64,000 nucleotides of DNA. Source: Corynebacterium alimapuense (GTDB lineage Bacteria > Actinomycetota > Actinomycetes > Mycobacteriales > Mycobacteriaceae). Positions within the stretch are counted from its first letter, which is position 1; each line of letters opens with the position of its first letter. Shown here one piece after another: positions 57,801-64,000 of the stretch. The translations under genes were made by a program, and so were the position numbers. The notes beneath the pieces are model-generated. The model did not search any database. It saw only the letters and a program-made list of their open reading frames with translations, and was not told where the DNA came from. The stretch spans positions 310,001-374,000 of the forward strand of contig NZ_PTJO01000003.1 in the NCBI RefSeq assembly GCF_003716585.1. The letters run 5' to 3'.

Positions 57801-58483
57801 ACAACGCCCGGATCACTAGTGAGCGCACGTCGCAGGTAGAGGCGACGGTGATCGAAGCGGGCGTCGATAAGCACACTGATGTTGGCGTGGATGAGGCCGC
57901 ACTGCCGAGCGCTTGGCAGGAGGCAATAGCCGAATACGATGATGAACCGCAGGTCTTGGCTGCCCTAGAACGGCTCGCCCTGGCGGGAGTGGCTGCCCCT
58001 AGTAGCTTCGGTGAGGAAATCGCTTCGGTAATGACCATCGTCGCCTGGTCCGATCGAAACCTGGTGGTGGTCTACCCCGAGGATGCCCAGGCATTGGCAG
58101 ATACCTCTTGGCAGGCATATGGAATTGATTCGCTTATCGACGGCGCGCTGTCCCCCGCTTTCCATTCCGCTCGGACCGAACATTCCAACCCTGACCCCTG
58201 GCACGAGGTCATCGCCGACTTCGATGATGAGCCACAAGTCCATAGCGCGTTGGAGAAGCTGGCTCGTGCCGGGATCAGCCTGCCAGATAGCACCGGTGAG
58301 GAGATCTCTTCGGTGATGACCATCGCGACGTGGACCAAGCAGCAGCTAGCCATTGTCTACCCTGGTGGAGAGAGTGATCTGACCGATACTCAGTGGACCC
58401 CGGTCGATGTCTCCCTAATCGTGGACGGTCCCCTACCGGCTAGTTTCCAAGCAGTCGCTGGCACAGAAGAAAACGAGAACTAG
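51881..58483 (+). CDS. Giant YprA-family (DUF1998) helicase with zinc clusters and VSR-like nuclease fold, DrmAB/DruE-like
   Basis: A 2200-aa superfamily 2 helicase. Walker A is TGTGSGKT (107-114), motif II is DEFH (235-238) with the YprA-type HTYDGAQGTDVALLLRR extension, and motif VI is QRVGRAGR (near 1100). At least five CxxC clusters follow or interrupt the motor (CYCRNCG, CPSCGE, CGVC, CPSCSY with CPECGD, CRHCGH), plus the DUF1998/MZB-type CACALDDRRSCPECLLPY near 1665. Around 1740-1860 is a VSR/DUF559-like nuclease fold (VDFGHTRPDFYL, AIFLDGAAFH, KRNRLYDEGILPWSMTW). The last 190 residues are two copies of one domain. In DISARM these parts are split into DrmA and DrmB. The size and plan are closer to Druantia DruE. 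Confidence 0.87.
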   Translation: MSSLLPVHAAEHIEDGLTEYLTTSFSLADATTAGRLAEFLTAPNSGMFHGPYVRTRLPYAPATNWQGLLGWLPKDFVPYRHQAQAFERLASVRDGVPRRPDPTLVVTGTGSGKTESFLYPILDHCRRNPGPGIKALLLYPMNALANDQAERLASLISAHPELAGVTAGIYTGDQAGKSGTKVTAKSLITDRHTIRASPPDILLTNYKMLDQLLIRELDRGMWEKSATSLQYLVLDEFHTYDGAQGTDVALLLRRLGLMLKKHQPANFLAGLPLAQDQPLGAVTPVATSATLGSEGDSSSMLAFAHTIFGERLAVDAVVGETKQTIPQWQATVADVVGSPVKRRRDLPTAAEIAEINAEIAQLISAGSTLEDSVHEVFCRQVYGCQSTDLIAALAAYAQHPLTIAVLEHAAQAHPMAKHSPADGPSLVELILDQETQRLPGDGAAEFLAHTLTEIAYLRAEFGRIRGGWEGKKLPGVETHLWVRELSRIDRVVSSDATDSFFRWSDDGPREANPDAADAWLPACYCRNCGRSGWMIALQPGDDSPEINPQNIRRGSMTAAKRQRPLIDATPELRGGLDGTVQNLAGRGRATDDDSRVLWLDMRLPAMSSSQPTDEALDSGLVVPVLTYAGDNQDELADAGACPSCGETDAIRYLGSSVATLLSVALSNLFGLESLSDREKKTLVFTDSVQDAAHRAGFVQARARTFALRTLLRQAVGSDAVTLASLPDRLLTMAKDDPRARYELLPPQIAEFPGFQPYWSPSATAGERRRAAKKVADRLALDVALEFGDRADLARSLVSTGTLTASVDVDDAVLNAAADAALQGITLPLDTVDSLAWAWGIVEIIRVRGGINHKWFRAYLHDDCNAFHLNRRNSRAQGMPGFAKGGAPEFPRAGKPLKRAAKGADSTMPTASPRGTFARWSARALGITTHDAATAVTALMKELARRGVLGSVETSTAATVFFLSPDNIVVLAEETTEALECGVCRSRLGVPAHVRQVLVGSPCLSTGCLGTHEVVGVEGNYYRRLYSTTNTRTVVSREHTSLLDDQDRFRLEQQFKAEQTDSPDAPNVLIATPTLEMGIDIGDLSTVMLASLPHTVASYLQRVGRAGRLTGNSLIIALIRGRGMALPALEKPLSMIAGSVAAPAAFLSAQEILHRQFTAYLLDRLRLSEKMASPSRARDVFFSSPSSSAVTVIDVLTDVIEGGLDHQLDEFCSTLQGHTGDAVLAELRSWASGQGPKSLSGDLVEARQRWNDLEKELTHKQSVLETRDQQLHKQQQAPGADDDTKAQARSTKAALRFIRKQLSETVNGDYWISSMERYGLLPNFTLLDDAVELQLSVTFMQPDTLEFDTRRVDYSRGISSALFELAPGATFYAQGIAATIDSVELGAEGSTVEKWRLCPSCSYSRIEATSPAAKAISGACPECGDPQFADLNQLIDVVQMKKVFAEVEQTRSAINDRRDDRNQMRFHSTLSAVVPEGGAGQSWYLSGSGFGVQHLPRVELRWLNLGKGPGEKRMLAAQESDAPLFRVCRHCGHIDSEAGSNRWQDHRPWCRLRTAAEEETIAFALGRTLSTQGVRLFLPQLLTVADTLTVPSVIAAIKLGFKEVLGGDPTHLEVATVRLGSGDTASDALLLHDQVPGGTGYLTQFTQVEDVRSLLTKAYTRVRDCACALDDRRSCPECLLPYAPRGQEESTSRAAAEAALAKLLCDDLHPGEDRDPLVDHWSANIIEHKPETSSRSKLEALFLNQFRATLSTRDVALTKQVRGGRSEWTFSFPQQPHTWRMREQVDFGHTRPDFYLDTDDPNLRDIAIFLDGAAFHISQVNERVHGDVLKRNRLYDEGILPWSMTWADIEKHRAADAHAVPDFPVWFKQPLQPKIASMLNLASARLGTIILDPLSQLLAVLADPAPEQWEKISLAVALHAVTGASDNRAQYLNGVEVTLVGQQSHLQLSSDGGQINQAAWNLFLSLANLFYLHPDNARITSERTSQVEATVIEAGVDKHTDVGVDEAALPSAWQEAIAEYDDEPQVLAALERLALAGVAAPSSFGEEIASVMTIVAWSDRNLVVVYPEDAQALADTSWQAYGIDSLIDGALSPAFHSARTEHSNPDPWHEVIADFDDEPQVHSALEKLARAGISLPDSTGEEISSVMTIATWTKQQLAIVYPGGESDLTDTQWTPVDVSLIVDGPLPASFQAVAGTEENEN
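57914..58453 (+). repeat. Tandem duplication at the C-terminus of the YprA helicase
   Basis: Two units starting at Trp2012 and Trp2107 (95-residue period) each carry a Trp-x-Glu-x-Ile-Ala-acid-aromatic start, the shared block DDEPQV, then ALE(R/K)LA, GEEI, SVMTI, W and VYP. By eye about half the residues agree over about 82 positions. The DNA copies have diverged, so the duplication is old, not a recent slippage event. Confidence 0.85.
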
Positions 58484-58489
58484 GACACC

Positions 58490-60838
58490 ATGGCACAACT
58501 AACGCTCCACAAAAGGTTCACGGTCCGAGACGGGCTAGACAAGCCAATCATGGCCTTTATGCAAAAGCTGATGGCTGATCCGACCAATCCATCGCTGCAT
58601 GTGGAGCCGATCAACAATAGCCGCGATAAGCGCGTGCGTACCGGGCGGATCAATAAGCAGTACCGCGCGGTGATGTTCGAGCTCACCGGGCATAACGATA
58701 AGCACTTCGTGCTCATCGATGTGTGTAATCACGATGAAGCCTACGAGCTCGCGGCGACGGTTTCGATGCGCTCGAACCCAGTCAGCGGCGTTACTCAATT
58801 GAGTTTTGCGGAAACACCGAGTGCGCTATCTAGTGTAGATATCTCCGCGGAGGTGGAGTCTCGGGCAAAGAAGTTAGCAGCGGAGAAGATCGCGGCGGCA
58901 GCGGTGGCCGAAGCTGCTGCAGATGCTACGGATGTTGTGGACACCGTGGACTCTGTGGATGCTGTGGCTCCGGCGGTGTCGATAAGCGATTCGCCGGGAA
59001 AGGTGCTCACTGAGGCGGGACTGACCCAGGCGATCTTAGAAGAGCAACTGGGTATTTCTCCGGTGGCTACCGCAGTGGTCTTTGCCGTCGATGATGAACG
59101 CGATTTGGATTCACTGCTGGCAGATAGCCCGCAATGGGAGCTTGATGCGATTCTCTCGCTGGTGGCAGGTTTCAGTATCGAACAGGTCCGCCACGACTTA
59201 AGCATTGAAGATACGCTCGCCACGAAGCAGCCGGAAGAGTCCGATGAGGTACTCCTCGAAGGTTTGCACACTCCAGCGGCAGCGATGGAATTTGCTTATG
59301 CACCCGATGAGGACGCGCTCAAAGCGATCATCGAGACCAGAGATTTCAATGCCTGGCGGATCTTTGTCCACCCCAGCCAGAAGGCAGTCATTGATGCTAA
59401 TTTCAGCGGCTCTGGTCGAGTTTTTGGCGGTGCCGGTACGGGGAAAACAGTGGTGGCTATTCACCGCGCCAACGAACTGGTCACCCGACGCGGGCAGGCC
59501 CCCACGCTTGGCCAGCACAGCCCGCGGGTGCTGCTGACTACCTATACGAGAACGCTGTCGGAATCTCTGAAGTCTCAGATGAATGTGCTTAATCCGCGCT
59601 TTCCCGAAGCTTCGACGCAAGGGGCTCCGGGATTGTGGATTTCCGGCATCGACTCGTTGGTTTTCCGAGTCCTCAAATATGCCCGCAACGACGAGCTTGC
59701 CGCTGCAGTCCAGGAAGTCCTGGGCATAGAAGCTAGCGTGCGACCAGGCCCATTAGATAGCCGGGATGAACAGGAAATCTGGGAGCAATCGCTCACTTTG
59801 GCCGCCGTGGAGTTAGTCCCCGAGAAGGCCAACCCGGAGTTCCTCTCTCAGGAATACTCGACCGTGGTGTTAGCTGGCGGGATTACGCAGCAGGCCGATT
59901 ATCTTCGGGTTCCGCGGCCAGGTCGGGGCACCAGCCTCAATCGTCGGGAACGCAAGGCGGTGTGGAAGGTGATGGAGGTATTTACTAAAAAGTGCGTATC
60001 TCAGGATCGTTTCACCTGGCCCATGCTGGCAGTGCTGGCTGCGGAGGTTCTGACCAATCGCGACCAGCCCAAGCTCTTCGACCACGTCATCATTGATGAG
60101 GCGCAGGATTTCCACGCCGGACATTGGCGTTTCTTGCGGGCCTGTGTGGCGGAAGGCCCCAATGACATCTTCCTGGCGGAAGATTCTCACCAACGCATCT
60201 ACGGTCAGCGGTTGGTGCTGAGCCGGTTTGGTATCTCCACTCGGGGTCGCGCTTCTCGACGGCTGAGTCTCAACTACCGCACCACTGCGCAAAACCTCGA
60301 CTATGCCGTGGCCATTCTCGACGGCCAGCTATGGCACGGCAGCACCGATGAACTTGATTCGACCGTTGGTTATCGATCCTCGCGTCAAGGCCCTGCGCCG
60401 ATCCTTGCTCGCGCTTCAAACCTGGCTGAGGAACGCTCTTTGGCGATCGAGCAGATCAAGCAGTGGTTGGAGGAATCTCCCGACGCTCATGTCGGCGTAC
60501 TGACGCGGACGAAGTTCCTAGTCAAGCAGATTGTGGCCCAGTTCAGAGAGGCAGGGCTCAACGTTGTAGAGACCCGTCAGGCCACCGCGGCGGCTGAAGC
60601 GGAAGTCTCGGTGATGACGATGCACAGCGCCAAGGGGCTGGAATTTACCCATGTGGTGTTGCTCGATGTCAACGAGAATTCGATGCCGCGGGATTATCAA
60701 TTGCATGGATTGGGCGAAGCCGAGGTTGCGGATGTTCTCCAGCGAGAAAGAGCGCTGCTTTATGTGGCAGCTTCGCGAGCTAGGGACGCGCTGATGATTA
60801 CTACTAGTGATCGCCCCTCGACGCTGTTGCCTGCTTGA
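58490..60838 (+). CDS. RelE/ParE-like domain fused to UvrD/Rep-type helicase
   Basis: A 782-aa superfamily 1 helicase. The first 95 residues fold-match the RelE/ParE superfamily (SLHVEPINNSRDKRVRTGRI, NKQYRAVMFEL, FVLIDVCNHDEAYELA). A low-complexity Ala/Asp/Val linker (about 115-165) and a helical segment follow. The motor begins with a UvrD-type lead-in (WRIFVHPSQKAVI), Walker A GGAGTGKT (313-320) and motif II DEAQD (536-540). Motifs V and VI are MTMHSAKGLEFTHVVLLD and YVAASRARDALMITTS. No nuclease domain is visible at the C-terminus. It starts 6 bases after the YprA stop and closes the operon. DISARM class 1 has the PLD nuclease DrmC in this position, so this gene is the main difference. 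Confidence 0.86.
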   Translation: MAQLTLHKRFTVRDGLDKPIMAFMQKLMADPTNPSLHVEPINNSRDKRVRTGRINKQYRAVMFELTGHNDKHFVLIDVCNHDEAYELAATVSMRSNPVSGVTQLSFAETPSALSSVDISAEVESRAKKLAAEKIAAAAVAEAAADATDVVDTVDSVDAVAPAVSISDSPGKVLTEAGLTQAILEEQLGISPVATAVVFAVDDERDLDSLLADSPQWELDAILSLVAGFSIEQVRHDLSIEDTLATKQPEESDEVLLEGLHTPAAAMEFAYAPDEDALKAIIETRDFNAWRIFVHPSQKAVIDANFSGSGRVFGGAGTGKTVVAIHRANELVTRRGQAPTLGQHSPRVLLTTYTRTLSESLKSQMNVLNPRFPEASTQGAPGLWISGIDSLVFRVLKYARNDELAAAVQEVLGIEASVRPGPLDSRDEQEIWEQSLTLAAVELVPEKANPEFLSQEYSTVVLAGGITQQADYLRVPRPGRGTSLNRRERKAVWKVMEVFTKKCVSQDRFTWPMLAVLAAEVLTNRDQPKLFDHVIIDEAQDFHAGHWRFLRACVAEGPNDIFLAEDSHQRIYGQRLVLSRFGISTRGRASRRLSLNYRTTAQNLDYAVAILDGQLWHGSTDELDSTVGYRSSRQGPAPILARASNLAEERSLAIEQIKQWLEESPDAHVGVLTRTKFLVKQIVAQFREAGLNVVETRQATAAAEAEVSVMTMHSAKGLEFTHVVLLDVNENSMPRDYQLHGLGEAEVADVLQRERALLYVAASRARDALMITTSDRPSTLLPA

Positions 60839-60885
60839 GTGGCTGGTCTTTGGCGGTGTTTCGGACCTCACTACAAACGGGGGCA

Positions 60886-60903
60886 ATAGAACGGTTGTTC
60901 TAT
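60886..60903. promoter_or_regulatory. Perfect palindrome resembling a LexA box
   Basis: ATAGAAC-GGTT-GTTCTAT is a perfect 18-base palindrome with the GAAC-N4-GTTC core of the actinobacterial SOS box. It ends 8 bases before the -35 of the DUF222/HNH gene. The flanking pair differs from the canonical TCGAAC/GTTCGA by one base per side. Confidence 0.5.
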
Positions 60904-60911
60904 CTGGGGAG

Positions 60912-60939
60912 TTGAGGGATCCGACAGGTCGGTTATAAT
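60912..60939 (+). promoter_or_regulatory. Promoter of the DUF222/HNH gene
   Basis: TTGAGG (60912-60917) and a consensus TATAAT (60934-60939) are 16 bases apart. A second perfect TATAAT follows at 60946-60951. A GGGAGGGGG ribosome-binding site precedes the ATG at 60973. Confidence 0.7.
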
Positions 60940-60972
60940 AGAACATATAATCGATACCAGGGAGGGGGTCCC

Positions 60973-62484
60973 ATGGGTACCAAAGAGCAGGCTGAACAAC
61001 TCGTCGAGAGCATCGATCGTGCCCTGGGCGAGCTCACTTCCCTGATGTCTGATCCGGCAGAGGTAGCTTTCGACGATGTGCGCGATGCCTTCGTCCGCTT
61101 GGAAGAGACTGTGGCTAAAAAGACCTTTCTCGACGCCGCCTTTGCTTGGGTCAGCGAACGCTCAGACGCAGGCCGTCATGTAGGTTCTACCCGCCCAGTC
61201 GATTTCCTCATCAAAAAGCTTCAGCTCTCCCGGCAGGAAGCTTATGGCCGGATGGGCAGGGGCGAGGATCTCTTTAGCCCACCTGTGGCTACTGCCCTGC
61301 CTACTCCGAGCCGCCAGCCTGATGAATCAGAAGCACAACGACTGCACCGCGAACAGCTACTGCGCCAAGAAGAACACCGCCGCGCAGAGAAAGATAAGCA
61401 AGCCCAATTACAGGCGCGAAAACAAGCCCTAAAGCATGTCTCCACAGAGAAGCACCAAACCATTCGGACCGGATTAGCCGGGCTCAATGAGCATTCCAAC
61501 CCCAGCTACGCAGCCTTGCATGCCCGGGCTTTAGTAGAAGCTCAATCGCGCGCCCCAGAGGATCTGCGGGTCTGGTTGCGGGCACAGATCACCAAAGCCA
61601 ACGTGGCAGGCCGTCAAGCAGATGGCACCCGTGATCGGTTGGCTGGCCAAAAGAAGCGTTTCCTACACATTGGCCAGGCTGATGAGGATGGCAATGTTCG
61701 AATCTCTGGCAGTCTCCCTGCCTATCTCAGTGCCAAGCTCAAGGCTGCTTTGGCACCTGGTCTTCGGGCCGGCGTTAATGCTTCTGTGCCCGAGGACCAA
61801 GATAAGCGTTCTCGCAGTGTCCGGGCCGCCGATCAGCTCAATGTCCTCTTGGATGGGCATCTCGCTGCAGATGCTGCTCGGAACCGGCAAGGGGTTGGCT
61901 CAGTGGTAGTCAGTATGACTGTCCAAGACGTAGAAACCATGTCCGCTGACTCGAAGTTCATTGCCAACTCCGGTGATTTGCTGAGCCCCTTCGATCTCAT
62001 GGCACTAGGTGCTGCCAAGTTTGATATCGCTACCCTGCATGATTCTGCTGGCAAGCCATTGGCCCTGGGCCGTTCGCTCCGCTCGGCGAGCATGTATCAA
62101 AAGCTCGCCCTCTTTGCCCGGGAAGCTCTATGCACCTGCGGCAATTGTGACGCCGCCATGATCAACACGGAGGTCCACCATCTCACCTCTTGGGGAGCAG
62201 GTGGCCTGACTGACATAGAAAACCTCACCTTATTGTGTCCGCCGCATCATGGCGATAACAACGATAAGCATGATGGTCAAGGTGGAATGGGGCATATGGC
62301 TACCGATCCAGCTACTGGCCGAGTCGGTTGGTCACCGCCTGGCGGTGGAGCGATTGAAGCAAATAATACTCAATTGCACGAGTATTCTGCCGGTGCGAAG
62401 ATTCGGGCCCGGCAAAGGGAACACTCCCCCACACCTGCGGGCCACCCACCTGATCCGCCGACCCTGCTCGATCGTGCTAGTTAA
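60973..62484 (+). CDS. DUF222 / HNH endonuclease-signature protein (13E12 type)
   Basis: A 503-aa member of the actinobacterial 13E12/DUF222 family. The DUF222 part covers roughly residues 20-340 (AFVRLEETVAKKTFLDAAFAWVSERSD, a charged Gln/Arg/Lys coiled coil at about 115-165, then RVRADQLNVLLDGHL-type sequence). The HNH nuclease motif is near the C-terminus: CTCGNCD, then EVHHLTSWGAGGLTDIENLTLLCPPHHGD, with both zinc Cys pairs and the catalytic His. The biological role of these multicopy genes is unclear; in mycobacteria some are LexA-controlled and serve as phage attachment loci. It has its own promoter, so it is probably not part of the defence operon. Its 3' end overlaps the convergent hydrolase by 8 bases. 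Confidence 0.88.
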   Translation: MGTKEQAEQLVESIDRALGELTSLMSDPAEVAFDDVRDAFVRLEETVAKKTFLDAAFAWVSERSDAGRHVGSTRPVDFLIKKLQLSRQEAYGRMGRGEDLFSPPVATALPTPSRQPDESEAQRLHREQLLRQEEHRRAEKDKQAQLQARKQALKHVSTEKHQTIRTGLAGLNEHSNPSYAALHARALVEAQSRAPEDLRVWLRAQITKANVAGRQADGTRDRLAGQKKRFLHIGQADEDGNVRISGSLPAYLSAKLKAALAPGLRAGVNASVPEDQDKRSRSVRAADQLNVLLDGHLAADAARNRQGVGSVVVSMTVQDVETMSADSKFIANSGDLLSPFDLMALGAAKFDIATLHDSAGKPLALGRSLRSASMYQKLALFAREALCTCGNCDAAMINTEVHHLTSWGAGGLTDIENLTLLCPPHHGDNNDKHDGQGGMGHMATDPATGRVGWSPPGGGAIEANNTQLHEYSAGAKIRARQREHSPTPAGHPPDPPTLLDRAS

Positions 62485-63454
62485 GCCCGCGCTCAAGGGC
62501 CGGAGTTGCTGCCGCCAGGGTACTCAGCCGCGCCATGAATTCCTCCAGAAAGCGCTCTTGGTCGACCTCGAGAGCTACCTGCGCAGTTTTCACCGAACTA
62601 TTGAGACGGCTTTCATCGGCGATGGTGCGGCCTCGGGTCGGTCCGCTGAGATCTACCTTGAGGTTGGTGGCCAGGCAGGTAACCAGGCTGGGATCGGCTG
62701 CCACCGCTACGGCCAACGGATCATGCAAGCCACAGCCTCCCAGATGCGGGGAGGTCACTTCATAGGCCTTGATGTAATAGTCAGCTGCTGTTGCCAAGAA
62801 GTGCCCGCCGACAGTGCCCAAGTCCCGCCAGATCTGGGTCTGTTTAGTAGTGAGCAAGGTCTGCAGGGTGACATCCAAACCAATCATGGTGACATCCTGG
62901 GCTTGGCGGAAAACCAAATCAGCAGCCTCTGGGTCTTGGTTGATATTGGCTTCCGCCCACGGCAACACATTGCCCGGCACGCTCACAGCCCCGCCCATCA
63001 TGATGATCCGAGCATGGGCTGCGAAATAAGGATCAGCCTCTATCGCTGCCGCGATGGTAGTCGATGGTCCGGTGGGCACGATGATCAACTCATCGCCGTA
63101 GGCACGCACCGAGTCCACCAAAAACTCCACTGCGCTTTCCGTGCGCGCACTGGCAGTAGGTTCAGGCAAGCTGGCCTCGCCGATGCCGTTGTGGCCGTGG
63201 ATAAATTCCGAGATCTCCAAGACCTCGAAGCTCTCCTTGGCCCGTGCCTGGGTGATTCCGGGATAAACAGGTACCTCTGGATAGCCAAAGAGCTCGAGGA
63301 TGGCCAGGGAGTTGCGCACACCAGTGTCTACCGTGACGTTGCCATAAGTGCCGGTGACTCCGATCAACTCCAGTTCCGGCGAGCCCAAGGCATAGGTCAA
63401 GGCCAGGGTGTCATCGATACCGGTATCCAGGTCAAGGATGATCTTGGTGCGCAC
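62477..63454 (-). CDS. Ribonucleoside hydrolase (IunH/Rih family)
   Basis: Splits nucleosides into base and ribose (325 aa). The calcium-binding DLDTGIDD motif at 8-15, GVTGTYGNVTVDTGVRN, IHGHNGIGEASLPEP (specificity loop with His) and EANINQDPEAADLVF are the hallmarks of the inosine-uridine-preferring family. The C-terminal metal ligand sits in GGCGLHDPLAVAVA. The exact preference (uridine, inosine or mixed) cannot be read from sequence alone. The GTG at 63454 has GGGAG upstream and follows the ribF stop by 15 bases, so the two are probably cotranscribed. Confidence 0.93.
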   Translation of the reverse strand: MRTKIILDLDTGIDDTLALTYALGSPELELIGVTGTYGNVTVDTGVRNSLAILELFGYPEVPVYPGITQARAKESFEVLEISEFIHGHNGIGEASLPEPTASARTESAVEFLVDSVRAYGDELIIVPTGPSTTIAAAIEADPYFAAHARIIMMGGAVSVPGNVLPWAEANINQDPEAADLVFRQAQDVTMIGLDVTLQTLLTTKQTQIWRDLGTVGGHFLATAADYYIKAYEVTSPHLGGCGLHDPLAVAVAADPSLVTCLATNLKVDLSGPTRGRTIADESRLNSSVKTAQVALEVDQERFLEEFMARLSTLAAATPALERGLN

Positions 63455-63469
63455 GGTAGCTCCCAGAGA

Positions 63470-64000
<531 letters not shown>

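Noticed and set aside
58490..58780. A toxin-antitoxin pair
   Set aside because: The RelE-like part is fused in frame to a helicase and no small antitoxin gene lies beside it.
44329..60838. Standard class 1 DISARM assignment
   Set aside because: The DrmC PLD nuclease is missing, DrmA and DrmB functions are in one 2200-aa protein, and a RelE-UvrD gene is added, so only a DISARM-related label is justified.
43573..62484. A prophage or integrative element
   Set aside because: No integrase, structural phage gene, tRNA end or flanking direct repeat was found by eye; HNH and helicase genes alone do not show it.

Overview
The window is a piece of a corynebacterial chromosome (Corynebacterium or a very close relative). 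The gene order lexA-sugR-ptsI-fruKA-ptsH, hflX, dapF-miaA, miaB-gluABCD-recX-recA, bioYMN, pspA-clgR-cinA-pgsA, terC-ftsK, rnj-dapA-thyX-dapB, pnp-rpsO, nucleoside hydrolase-ribF follows the Corynebacterium glutamicum chromosome as I remember it. SugR, the GluABCD glutamate importer and ClgR are also genus-typical. Nothing in the sequence fixes the species. Both ends are cut inside genes: lexA lacks its DNA-binding half and ribF lacks its N-terminal half.

Layout. 1-6.95 kb: end of lexA, then a sugar-PTS cluster (DeoR regulator, general PTS enzymes I and HPr, fructose EIIABC, 1-phosphofructokinase) closed by a perfect-stem terminator. 7-24.9 kb: housekeeping genes, namely a GyrI-like protein, uracil permease with the HflX GTPase, two unknown corynebacterial genes, dapF-miaA, a DUF349 protein, a GNAT enzyme, miaB, gluABCD, recX-recA with a candidate LexA box, and a DUF3046 gene. 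24.9-34.9 kb: biotin ECF transporter behind twin BioQ-like operators, the envelope-stress gene pspA, clgR-cinA-pgsA, terC behind a yybP-ykoY manganese riboswitch, and ftsK. 34.9-43.4 kb: dapB-thyX-dapA-rnj, a lipoprotein, and rpsO-pnp.

The accessory part is 43.57-62.48 kb, an island of about 19 kb between rpsO and the nucleoside hydrolase-ribF pair, which are near neighbours in related genomes. Its core is four tightly packed plus-strand genes with gaps of 6, 4 and 6 nt: a SNF2-family helicase (DrmD-like), a 1536-aa N6-adenine methyltransferase with an NPPW motif (DrmMI/PglX-like), a 2200-aa YprA/DUF1998 helicase with zinc clusters, a C-terminal VSR/DUF559-like nuclease fold and a duplicated tail, and a RelE/ParE-like domain fused to a UvrD/Rep helicase. 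It looks like an anti-phage system of the DISARM/Druantia superfamily, closest to the arrangement called ARMADA (two DISARM-type partners with a Druantia-like YprA helicase). It has no PLD nuclease (DrmC). A divergent orphan gene lies upstream. A DUF222/HNH (13E12-type) gene lies downstream, behind a perfect GAAC-N4-GTTC palindrome that may be a LexA site.

How the parts work together: the PTS genes import and phosphorylate fructose, and EI and HPr supply phosphate. recA, recX and lexA are the SOS core. dapA, dapB and dapF supply diaminopimelate. rpsO-pnp and rnj cover ribosome and RNA turnover. The island is best read as chromosomal immunity that modifies self DNA and attacks unmodified DNA. 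All functions are inferred from sequence by eye; no database search was possible.
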